Source of the DNA: Macrostomum hystrix
Taxonomy: Eukaryota > Platyhelminthes > Macrostomidae
Assembly (NCBI GenBank): GCA_950097015.1
Contig: CATNEN010000039.1
Coordinates: forward strand, 248,001-312,000
Reading direction: 5' to 3'
Length of the DNA: 64,000 bases
Positions within the stretch are counted from its first letter, which is position 1, and every line of letters begins with the position of its first letter. The notes below the pieces were generated by a model. That model was not told the DNA's origin and did not search any database. It worked only from the letters and a program-made list of their open reading frames with translations. Below are positions 43,801 to 54,524 of the stretch, piece by piece. The position numbers and the translations under genes were made by a program.

Positions 43801-46800
43801 GAGTTTGTGTGTGCTCAGGAGTCAGCAAAACGGGCAAAATTACCTGCTTGCTAGCTGCAGGTCAAGTGTCACCAATTGATATGCCATTGCCCATAGCCTT
43901 CCTACAAATAATAATAATAATAAATAGCTTAATGCTTCAGTTATTAATTATTTTTTTAGTAATAGTAGCCCTGAAAACTAGGCTAGTAATGAAGTTAGTG
44001 ACTTATTATGGGATGAGTGAGTGGTGATGCATAGGGCCTATCAAAGTACTGATAAAGACTTATTACTCTGACTGACCCCTGCCCTCCCATTCTCTCTCCC
44101 AGACCCACCATAAATCTCTTGGCATTCAGTGATTTCTCAAACTTTCAATAAAGAGGGGGCACAGTGTCTTTAATCATTAGTCCAACTTTCTTAATTATCA
44201 ATCCCCGCTAAATCAAAGTCTAAATTTCGGCAATTTTCCTCTTTCGTTTGTTAAATTATTTTTTCGATTTGAATCGGTGCGTAGACGCGAAAAAGTGACG
44301 TGGCAGCATTTGAAATTGTGCCTATTGAAAAAATGATGTGGCAGTAGTGGAAAGGACATGGGGTTGCTGCTGACACATGTCTATGGCCTATTCTATTGTC
44401 TGCTAAAGTATGGCCCATTTCAATAAGCCATATATTTTAAAAATGCAAAGGAAAGGGACCCTCTCTGCATTACATGTGGAGAGAACTTAGATAAGACAAT
44501 CTGAGCTGGGCCATGTGCATTAAACAAAAGGGAGGGGCTGGCCCACTATAGCCTTCCTTCAAGCCACAGACACTCAGGCTAAAAGAACCCCCTCCCCCTC
44601 GATTTTTTTTGTGGCACAGCATCCCCACAAGCAAAAGCGAAAAGCCTTGGCCCCAGATTATGTACATTCAAGCCTCAATAGACAGAAATCTTGTCCCCAC
44701 AAACACTGACAAATGCATGGAGGGCTGTAGCCTATGTATTCTAAGTCAAGCTTCAACTAATAAAATTTTTGGTTTCTATTTACATATGATGCAAAACAAG
44801 TTGATCGCAAAAAACAGGATGATATTTTATTAATTACTACTTACTTCATATTCATACTTCATCAGATAATTAAACTTTCCAAGACTAAAGCACCATATTC
44901 ATTTCAATGCTGGGCACACAATTTATATGCAAAACTTACATGCGATTACTTAACCATTTTAGCACAATTTTCACTCAAGGCTGCATTATTTGTGTGCATA
45001 GAAAATAACGTTTTATAAATAGAAATCAATACTATACATCTGAAATGTGATGCACAGCTTCACGTGACATGTCATTGTCTTGGAAACATCTAGACACATC
45101 TATTTAAACCATTTTTAATGACATTGGGGGCAAAGAACAACATTTTATTAGAGTAAACTCGAAAATGCAGCTTCTCTTAAAAGTACTGCATCGTGTACTG
45201 ATGCTCAATCAATGTTCACAGGCAGGCATGAATGCTGTCCTTTTGAAGAGGGCTCTAAATGCTATCCAACGACACCAAACTTGGTTCGAGAAATTGCACT
45301 TCTAAAATCTTATAAGTAATCTTATGAGAAATTGGCATAGGCCCCGGGTGTCAAAATTGCTCCAATGTGCCTTCCATTTCGAAAAATAGAATTTTCCAAC
45401 AATGGAGCTGCTCATCGGATGCAGCATAGTATTGGGTACATTTCGTCTCTGTACATAAAAAAATTCGCAACACAGTTTTTACAAAATTTACCTTTATAGT
45501 TTCAAAAAATTGCATGAGTTATTCAATATCAATTTCTACGAAAACACCACGTTTTCAAACTGCAAATCAAGATTTAACATCTTGAATGTGAGGCTGACTT
45601 TAAGTTGACATGTCATTTTCTTTCAAACATTCACATGCATCTATTGACACCATTTTCAGCTCAATGCGACAAAGTGCACTATCGTAGAGGCAGAAATGGA
45701 AAACTTTTTCTCTCATTCGTACACCTGTACAGGTACATATTTTAGTACAGATGGTCAACTACTGAATGTGTGTACACGAGTCTAGTATCAAATGAAAGAG
45801 GGTCCTAAATGCAATTCAACAACGCTAAGCGCAACACCAACGGATGCAGCAATCAAAAGTTATGACTGATCTCGTTTTGCATGTTTTAGCCCCCCAGGGG
45901 GTCAAAATTTGGGATTTTGGCATTCACCTTCGGGGCAAGTGGATGCTTAGAAAATTCAAAAAATACATTTTGTTCCTTCATCTGTTGCGCTTCTAAAAAC
46001 TGAAGCCGCATTCAAATCGCACACCAAATACATTCTGGACATGCAGTTTTGTACCTCGAAAAATGACTAAAAATGACCAAATCACGATTTTGGGATTTAA
46101 TTACCCACATCTTCGGTAAACAACATCCAATCAGTCTGAAACCAACATTGTCGTATAGGCGACACCCAAGAAAGTTGGTTGACATGTGTTGAAATGCAAT
46201 TCAAGTCACATGTCTGTGTCATAGAGGCGTCTAAAGTGCACCCTGGACTAAGAGTACTTTAAAGTGCACATTTTTTCAATCACAAAAGTACATGGTCAAA
46301 AAAATTCTTCACTATCAAGTAGGCCCATGTGTTGGGGTTACGACCCAGCAAGTCAAAGTCCGCGCTAGAGTGCAGCCTTTGACTTGCATGTGACAAAGTT
46401 TAAGAACATGCACATTTTTTCAACCTCAAAAACCCGTTTTTTGGCCCTTTGACCCAGAAGATGGGTCAGCAAGAAAAAATCCATATCAAATCATTGTAGG
46501 CTTCTATAGCCCGCATCGACTGGATAGCACCGAGCGCCGAGAGACAAATTTTGTCATGTCCAAAAATATCATGATTTTGTTTGCCATGGCAACCAAAGCG
46601 CGTTGCCATGGCAACGCTTTTCACTTCAGTACATAGACCTAAGTATTTTACATGTTTTGCAAAAAAACACATCCAAATCGGTTCAACTGGGCAAAAGCGG
46701 CAATCGGTAAAAGTTGAAAACATGCTTTCCCATCCTGACATGGTGGAATTACATCTTATCAAGATGAGATATCGCATCTGTAATGACCAAGAGAAAGCCT

Positions 46801-48525
46801 CGCTAACGCTCGGCTTCATCTTGGCCATTACTGGCTCACTCATCCCAACAAGGAACTATGAATAATCATATACAGGAATCAGGATATTCACTACGACCTT
46901 GTGAGCAGAATAGATGTTGATTTGAGGTTAAAACTGCTAATTTTGTATTTTGGACTCTGGCAGGTTTAGCAGTTTCTCTTCCCCTTGTCAGGAGTGTTCT
47001 AGGTTACTGGACTGTTTAGAGGATAGGAATGTGAGCAGGCTTAAGGTGAGCAGACACTTTAGGCCAAGAAGTGGAGCTGCGAGCAGACAGCCACTTATGG
47101 ACTCCAAAACAAGGGTGAGAGATCAGGCAGCAAAGCCTTAAGAACAGATAAAAAGAAAGATGCAGCCATGCATTTCCCTGAGGTATGGTCAAAGCAATTC
47201 AACTCTTAAGGCTCACTGGGCAGGATTGAAGTAAATGGCGGGCATTTGATGAGCAAGAGTGTGCTTCCTCTGTTTGCAGTTTCCAAAAGCTTTAGTTTTT
47301 TGCTTAACCTAACATCGTCTAGTCTTAATATCAGCCAGATGCAGTGGCATTTGCCATGAAACTGCCTAGGAAATAGCTTTAAAAAGCAACTAGAGCAGGG
47401 CTGGGGTTTAGACAAATTCCAGCCATCAGCTAATCAGCACACAGGCTGAGAGACTAGCCAAGCAAACCAAGCAGCTTGCATGGCAGGATGCACATGTGCC
47501 CCTCCCAACACAAGAGACAACAGGGCCACCCAAGGGCACTGCACTTTAAGAGTACACCACTTATTCACAAAACAACCAAACCTAGTCAAATACTAGGTTT
47601 AATTGCAACTTTAGTTCAAGTGCAGTAAAGTTAACAAAGGATACCTCAAAGAACTAACATATAAAGACTGGAAAGTTTCCTTCATGAAGAGACATTAGTA
47701 AGTTTTTTGCTAAGATTATTTTGAAATGAATTGTCTCCTTTAAAAGTTCCAAAATTTGGAAAATGAAAATCAGATTAAGACAAATCTTGTTGCTGCTCAA
47801 TCACGATCAACTAGCCGAGTTGCAGTAGTCTAGGTCTTTATATAGCTGTCTACCTACTTTATGACTACAAAGCAAAGATTTAACAATTCAAATTCAATCC
47901 AAAGTCCAGATTGACAGCTTTGGCTTGCAAGCCATAATGACAGTCCTTTACTGCAGTAATTTATTTGATTAATTGCATGCTTTGTTTGAGCTTTAGAACT
48001 TATTGAAAAAACGCTGGCTGCATAAATATGTTCCTCAAATGGTGGCAAATCCTCTGCTACCAAAAGTATATGCTATCAGACATTGTGTTTGATGACATGT
48101 GTATACAATGACATGATAGGTTTGAAAATGTAGGCAGTTTGCCTTTGTGTGCACTCAATGGTAAGCACCAATCATAAGTAGGCACTTTTTAGAGATTATG
48201 TGCAGTTTTTAATTACTGACAAAGTGGTCAAGTCTCAATAGGGAGGCAAGGGATCGGACTCACATAAACTGCCTGTACATATTGTACAGAATTTGAGCCT
48301 CAAAAAATTTAAACTCACTGGATCATTGCATTAATCAGTATTTTACTTAGCTTTAACGATGTAATAACAGCGTTTTAGTGTATAAGTCACTAAGTTATAA
48401 TTATTGTGGCCCATTCTAAGCCAAAATATGTTCTTTCTGTCAATACTGAATCATGTATCAGTGCTAGAATAAAAAAACTTAAATTTTAATAACTGATTAA
48501 ACCTGCCCCGATTAGGTCAGATTTA
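43801..48525. other. Long spacer without recognised genes
   Basis: No conserved coding frame found. Short features: (AAT)n near 43907-43923, X-box palindromes at 46579-46615, and scattered short open frames without family signatures. The first exon or exons of WDTC1 are likely to lie in the last part but could not be identified. Confidence 0.5.
46579..46615. promoter_or_regulatory. Tandem X-box-like palindromes
   Basis: TTTGCCATGGCAAC (46579-46592) and the perfect palindrome GTTGCCATGGCAAC (46602-46615) match the RFX consensus GTNRCC-N-RGYAAC. No ciliary gene is visible next to them, so function is uncertain. Confidence 0.4.
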
Positions 48526-48529
48526 CAGC

Positions 48530-48790
48530 CGACAGCACAGCCGCAGCTATAGCACGTCGTGTCTGAATGCTGCATACTGCTGTTCTGTCCATGGACTGGG
48601 GGACGCCACACCAACCCTCAAACCCTCAATTATCCCAGCCAATGTTGTTACCCATTTAACAACTGGGTGAAATAAAGCAATGCAGACTTAATTGTCTTGC
48701 TAAAGGTCACAAATTGTTCCAGTGGAGTCGGGAATCGAACCCCGACCTTTAAGTCGCAAGTCCAGCGCTCTAACCACTTGGCTGCAACCA
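48530..48790 (-). mobile_element. tRNA-derived SINE, minus strand
   Basis: Read on the minus strand from 48790: a tRNA-like head with an AGTGGTTAGAGCGC A-box region and a perfect-looking B box GGGTTCGATTCCC (48743-48731). A body with TGTGACCTTTAGCAAGACAA and CACCCAGTTGTTAAATGGGT follows. That body motif is familiar from tRNA SINEs of marine invertebrates. It lies just upstream of the first recognised WDTC1 exon. Confidence 0.65.
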
Positions 48791-49013
48791 AATTACAGAA
48801 TAGAAGTACAGAACAACGAGAGTACAGAATTGCTCTCGTTATTTGATCAGTATTTTTTCTGCGTTAAATGATAAGTTTTCACAGTAAACTATTAGTTATT
48901 ACACACGATAGTTTTATTTAAAAAAGAATCCTCATAATCCTCAAAAATTAATCCTACTTAGCTGACCCTTCTGAGCTCAGACGTAAAAACAAAGAAAAAT
49001 TGTTCATTCACAG

Positions 49014-52000
49014 GACCATTGCTTTTTGGGCCTTACCAGGACGCAACAGGTGACAGCCAGTTTAATCAACAGACTGGGACTTGCATATGAGTTAAAGGTG
49101 AATTTCTCAGACTCGTTGATTTCTGGTATCATTTAACTAATACAGTCTTAAGTCCTGTGGCTTTATTTTGCTTTGCACCCAGGACCACAGCGGCTGCGTG
49201 AACTGCCTGGAATGGAGTCGGGACGGATGCCTACTGGCCTCGGGCTCGGACGACTGCTGCGCCACGGTGTGGGACCCTCATCGGCACCGCAGCCTGGCGC
49301 GCATTGCGACCGGTCATACGGGAAACATCTTCTCGGTGAACTTCATTCCGCACTGCGCCAATTCTACGCTGGTCTCAGGTGCCGCAGACGCCTGCATCAT
49401 CGTTAGCGATGTGAGCCGCTGCCAGCCTCAGCGAGTTCTGCATTGCCACTCGCAGCGGGTAAAGAGGCTGGCAACCGCTGTCGACTCCGCCTTCCTGTTC
49501 TGGTCGGCAAGCGAGGACGGCACTGTACGACAGTTCGACCTGCGCGATCGAGACACCGGACCCCAGACAGCTAATGTACTGTTGGACTTAGGCTGCCTGG
49601 TACAGCAAGGCTCTGAGGTCAAGTGCATCAGCGTGAATCCCTGTCGCACTGAACTTATTGCTGTTGGCGCCAACGACCACTGCGTGAGAGTGTTCGACCG
49701 CAGAATGCTTTCTCTTTCGTAAGCCCTTACATCTGCAATTAGTTACAGCTCATCCTTCTGCTGAGCTGGTCCTTAACTGAGCTGACCCTTCTGAGCTCAC
49801 AATTTTGAGCTGATTCTGCTGAGCTGACATTCTGAGCTGACACTTCTGAGCTGATTCTGCTGAGCTGACATTCTGAGCTGACACTTCTGAGCTGATTCTG
49901 CTGAGCTGATTCTGCTGAGCTCATCCTGCTGGGCTGATACTTCTGAGCTGACACTTCTGAGCTGACCCTTCTGATCTGATTCTGCTGAGCTCATCCTGAT
50001 GGACTGAAATTTCTGAGCTGATTCTGCTGAGCTCATCTTGCTGGGCTGACACTTCTGAGCTGACACTTCTGAGCTGATTCTGCTGAGCTCATCCTGATGG
50101 ACTGAAATTTCTGAGCTGATTCTGCTGAGCTCATCTTGCTTGGCTGACACTTCTGAGCTGACACTTCTGAGGTGATTCTGCTGAGCTCATCTTGCTTGGC
50201 TGACACTTCTGAGCTGACACTTCTGAGGTGATTCTGCTGAGCTCATCTTGCTTGGCTGACACTTCTTAGCTGACCCTAATTCCACGGCCAGGTTTAGCCA
50301 CGGACAGTTAATGCATAATTTGACTCTTTATAAAATTAAACCTGAGTTTGAGTGGAATGCCAATGTCCAATAACCATAAATTATGGTAATTTGAAGATTT
50401 GCCAGTATCAATTCAGGGCTATATAACATATTTAAGCAGCTGTGGATTTGATGCTTGAGGTCTTGGCAATTTCCGAATATTAGTGACGAAGTCCGTCTAC
50501 TACCAAAGCGCTTACTGTAATACTGCCAGTTCAGATTTGCACTCGCGCCTGTGTTCCACCGAACGATCAATGATGATGTATCGATAATAAAATTCAGCAT
50601 CTGTTTTTTAGTTGCGCTGGTCAGAACCAAGCTCGGGCAGCCTCGATCGCCGCTCTGGGTGACTGCGACTACCCAGACTGCGAGGCTTACGCTAAAAGCG
50701 GGCAGTACTATATCCCAGGTTTGCACTTTGTTATGCCTTATTTAATTTGAGTCAGTTACAAGTTTCAACTTCAAGTTAATCTATGGTCGTTAAAATATCA
50801 TTTAAATGTCCAGGTAAAGAGATTTTAAGTTGGATTCAGTTAGATTTTTGCAAAATTTTCTGCTCACCGTAAAAAATGTCGCAAGTATTACGCGTAAGTA
50901 AGTAAAAAGAATGTAAAAAATGAAAAGAGATCAATTATGCTAAAAAGTTTTTTGGATCAAGAAATCATGTACGAGCTATCCCCTTAACTTGATTGTGTGC
51001 TCAGATACGCTCGTATGTTGATTTCGTTTCTTAAAAATGCCGCTTTAGTGCGTTCGTTGCTTCTCTCGAGTCTAATTTCTGATTGCTAATCTGCATAAAC
51101 TTAAAGTTCCGATTCGTTTGCTTCAGATGGCTCTAATACTTCAGGAATATGAATTGGTTTCTCATATTTCTTATAGTGTAGAAATCGATGTACTCCCATG
51201 TTCATCGAGGCCCAAATAAGTCGTCACTTTGCCCTTTCGTGATTTGTCTGTCTTGCAAATATGCTGCCATTCGCGTAAGTCTACAAATGCTCTCCGCTCT
51301 GGCAGGCCACCTGACTCGAACCCAAAACGGCCGCACCCGTCAAATGACGGTGACCTACCTAAACTTCAGTCCTGACGGCCGGGACCTGGTGGCCAACCTG
51401 GGAGGGGAGCAGGTGTACACGGTGCCAGTTCTGGGCAGCCGGCCACAGGCTGTGCTACATTTAAGCACCAAAATACTTGATGGCAGCGGCAGCTTCTGCG
51501 CCGCTGCTGATCTGCCGCCGGCCGCTGCTGTACTAAAATCGGAGGCCAACCGTCTGCTGCAGAATGATCAGGTAGCTGCCAGCGTCCGACTGTACACGGA
51601 GGCGCTGCGGCTGGCTCCCACCAGCCCGCTGCTCCTATGCAACAGAGCCGCCGCTTTCCTGAAGCGCCGCTGGGATGGTGACGCCTACGCCGCAGCAATC
51701 GACTGCCAGGCCGCTCTTGCTGCTGATCCCACCTGCTTCAAGGTATGTGAGTCCCTATTGCTCCTTTACACATAACTAGCGCCATGTTAAGCAGTGCATT
51801 TAGTTCGCAGTCTTCCACCCATCTCACCAGGCCCTGTACCGGCTGGCCCGCGCTTTCTGTGACATGGGCTGGCCTCAAGAAGCTCAGGACTGCGTGGACC
51901 GTTTCAGGCAGCGCTTTCCGCAGCACACAGGCAGCTCGTCTTTCAAGGAGTTAGTGGACAGTCTACAGAAGTTGAGAGCTGGCCTCACACAGCCGGAACA

Positions 52001-52959
52001 GCTCAATGCAGCAGAGCAGCAGCTTCGGAATCGAGCCCTGGACCTGCGCCAGAGGTTCGTTGGCCACTGTAACACCACCACGGACATTAAGGAGGCCAAT
52101 TTCTTTGGAAAAGACTTCCTCATGGCCGGCTCAGATGACGGCAACTTCTTCATCTGGGATCGGCGCTCCGGCCTTCTTGTTAGGGCGCTCAAGGGAGATG
52201 AGTCCATCGTCAACTGTCTTCAGGTGTGCTCAGTGCTGCCGAAGTGGCTGTTTTCTCATTAGGCACTTTACGAAAAAATTGGATCTTTCAGGCTCGAAAT
52301 ATCCCATACTTCATGAAGTATTAACTTTATGCAATACCTGTTAGAACATACGATCGTGTTGTCGAAAGTAATGCACAGCACTCGTGACAGTTCACAAAAA
52401 TTTCTGAAAAATTTATGAAAAAATCTTAAATGTAAACTGTGGCACATTTTGACTCAATGGCACATTTTGAATCGGCAGACTACCATTGATGAGAAGGAAA
52501 CACAAATGCAATATGTATTTTGTTGAGTATTAAAATATCATATAATTACGCACGTAGAACTTTAATTTTATTTGCGACTGATGAAATATCTATAAAAACT
52601 GCTTTCTACTCATACATTTCGCAATAAGGCCTGTACAAAGTCCCTGCAACCGTACCCGTACTGCATTGCAGCCGCACCCCACCACCTGCCTGCTGGCCAC
52701 CAGCGGCATCGATCCCGTTGTCCGCTTGTGGTCACCCCAGCCGCAACCAGACCCGACGCCTGAAGCCGCAGAAGCGGCGGAGTCGGCAGGTCGGATCGCT
52801 GCGCAAGTGCCCGACGCGGACCTGGATGGTGCTGTGTCGCGAAATCAGCGGCTTATGCGTGCCGACCCATTGGAGCAGATGCTGCGCAGCATGGGATACC
52901 GGCTTGTGCCCAGTGATGCTGATGATGACGAGCCTGAACCTCGCTGCCGGGCCAGCTGA
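49014..52959 (+). CDS. WDTC1: WD and tetratricopeptide repeats protein 1 (N-terminus not located)
   Basis: Exons 49014-49097, 49183-49718, 50612-50718, 51306-51742, 51831-52223 and 52672-52959 join in frame with GT-AG introns, giving 614 aa ending in CRAS and a stop. Vertebrate WDTC1 has about 677 aa, so only the first few dozen residues and the start codon are missing. In order: WD40 repeats (HSGCVNCLEW, LASGSDD; SASEDGTVRQFDLRD), a TPR block (SEANRLLQND…NRAAAFLKRRWDGD), then C-terminal WD40 repeats (GHCNTTTDIKEANFFG, DDGNFFIWD, LATSGIDPVVRLW) and the conserved ADPLEQMLRSMGYR tail. In animals the protein (Adipose) is a substrate receptor for CUL4-DDB1 ubiquitin ligase and restrains fat storage. 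The third intron here lies inside the WD propeller region. No broken frame was seen. Confidence 0.93.
49741..50285. repeat. GAGCTGA-based minisatellite in a WDTC1 intron
   Basis: A complex array of CTTCTGAGCTGA, ATTCTGCTGAGCT and CATCTTGCTTGGCTGA subunits, arranged in higher-order blocks of about 58-60 bp towards its 3' end. It fills most of the intron between exons 49183-49718 and 50612-50718. Confidence 0.9.
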
Positions 52960-53255
52960 TAGTTCCCAGTGCTGTAAATTTACTTTTGTTCAAAGAGGCT
53001 GTGCTGCCTCTGGAGTGTAAATCTTTGCCTTTTTCCTGTCCATTTTAGGAACAGGTGCTGCAGTGTCGATAAAGCTGTGAGTTGTGTGAGTTTTGAGCTC
53101 AACAAGTTTTTGAGTTTTGAGTTTTAGTGCGTATTATTAACCGGATTTTGCAGGTCTTAAGCCTTAATCGATTGTTCAAATTTTTTATCCGAAACTGTTT
53201 TGACCTTTTCCCCCCACAAAATGTGTCTCCAACTAGCTCAAATTCTGAAATGTCG
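52960..53255. other. WDTC1 3' flank
   Basis: An AATAAA-poor 3' flank; GATAAAG near 53070 may serve as a weak polyadenylation signal. No further gene signal. Confidence 0.4.
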
Positions 53256-53259
53256 AAAA

Positions 53260-53361
53260 TACGCATCGGAGAAATAAACATTGGACCAGATGTACAGTTG
53301 CAGGCGCATCCTAAATGCGAAATCCCGTTTGATATTGATATGGGTCGATATCTTGGTGAGT
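53260..53361 (+). other. Candidate first exon of an unknown gene
   Basis: ATG at 53250-53262 region opens MSKIRIGEINIGPDVQLQ…, runs about 35 codons and meets a good donor (GGTGAGTT near 53356). The isoleucine/glycine pattern loosely recalls hexapeptide left-handed helix proteins. The next in-frame acceptor leads quickly to a stop, so it may be a relic or chance. Confidence 0.2.
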
Positions 53362-53659
53362 TAGCAACCCACTGTAAAAAACTGCTTTTTGCATAAATTA
53401 AAATCATTACAATATTGTTGTTGTTGCAGAAATTATGCTGCAGTTCTAAACTCTACATTTTTTCTCTCTTAACTTCCCCGATCAATCGACTTGGTGTCAA
53501 TCCACTACATAAAGATGAACCTGAAAGTAAAAATGCAGGTATATGATAATGCGAGGTATTAGCAAACTTATGTTTCATCTAAACCATTCTATTGTTTCAT
53601 CTAAAAATAGATGCTGTACAGCAGATGCCACCGAGTCTGTGTGCATATTCAGTAGGCCT

Positions 53660-54045
53660 ATTGTGAAAGGAAGACCGAAATTTCACAACGCTGAAAAGTA
53701 AAAATGCAGACCCCTTGACAAGACCGAAACTTCACAACGCCGAAAAGTCTTGCACTGTCTTTCACAAGACCGAAACTTCATAAGACCGAAATTTCACAAC
53801 GCTGAAAAGTCTTGCACTGTCTTTCACAAGACCGAAACTTCACAAGACCGAAACTTCACAACGCTGAAAAGTAAAAATGCAGATCCCTTCACAAGACCGA
53901 AACTTCACAACGCCGAAAATTCTTGCACTGTCCTTCACAATTCTTGTGAAAGGGTCTGCATTTTTACTTTTCAGCGTTGTGAAATTTCGGTCTTTTGAAG
54001 TTTCGGTCTTATGAAGTTTCGGTCTTGTGAAGGACAGTGTAAGAA
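53660..54045. repeat. Tandem and inverted repeats of a TTCACAAGACCGAAAC unit
   Basis: Direct copies of GACCGAAACTTCACAA-type units (53660-53935) are followed by inverted copies (53940-54045). The spacer between the best arms is about 40 bp. The arm with AACGCTGAAAAGTAAAAATG (about 53860-53900) is mirrored at 53943-53985. RNA from here would fold into a long hairpin. Confidence 0.85.
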
Positions 54046-54208
54046 TTTACATACACGTACAGGTAAACTGACAGAGGGCAGTAGAATTTAAAAGAGGTGA
54101 GCGTTTCGTGGTTCAGATTTCGCGACATTCAGTAACGAAAAATACGAATAGATAGCAAAGTTAACCTGTTAGCAGATCGCATCTTCCAGTTGAAGCAAAA
54201 AATATCTT

Positions 54209-54422
54209 TGTCAAGACTCAAAGGAAGCTTCTTATAGCGAATATAACGAGTGTATTTGGGTTAAAGCCGCGCGTGCGAATAAGCCGTGTAGTCACTCTTA
54301 CGTTTAGCTTGGGGGGGTAAAAGGGGTGCAACAGTTGAGGCGAAGCTTAGCTTAACGGGACCATAGACAGAAAAAGAAGAGAGAAAGCCGTTAGGGCCGG
54401 GCTGCTTTGACACTGCACAACA
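54209..54422 (-). repeat. 3' LTR of the compact Gypsy element
   Basis: 214 bp, matches 58308-58523 apart from the G-run length. Flanked outside by ATCTT. Confidence 0.95.
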
Positions 54423-54434
54423 TGTCTCCCTCCA
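54423..54434 (-). other. Polypurine tract of the compact Gypsy element
   Basis: Minus-strand TGGAGGGAGACA directly abuts the 3' LTR. Confidence 0.65.
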
Positions 54435-54524
54435 GTCAAATGAAACAAAACAACGAGCGCATGTGGCTATTTTTTGTGGCTATGTTAGTCTTATCGGGAG
54501 GGCAACATATCAACCGTCACAGTG

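Noticed and set aside
46950-47141. 63-codon plus frame as a possible WDTC1 first exon
   Set aside because: No similarity to the WDTC1 N-terminus and no donor in the right phase.
48721-48790. A functional tRNA gene
   Set aside because: The B box is good but the anticodon stem does not pair, and a SINE body follows, so it is a SINE head.
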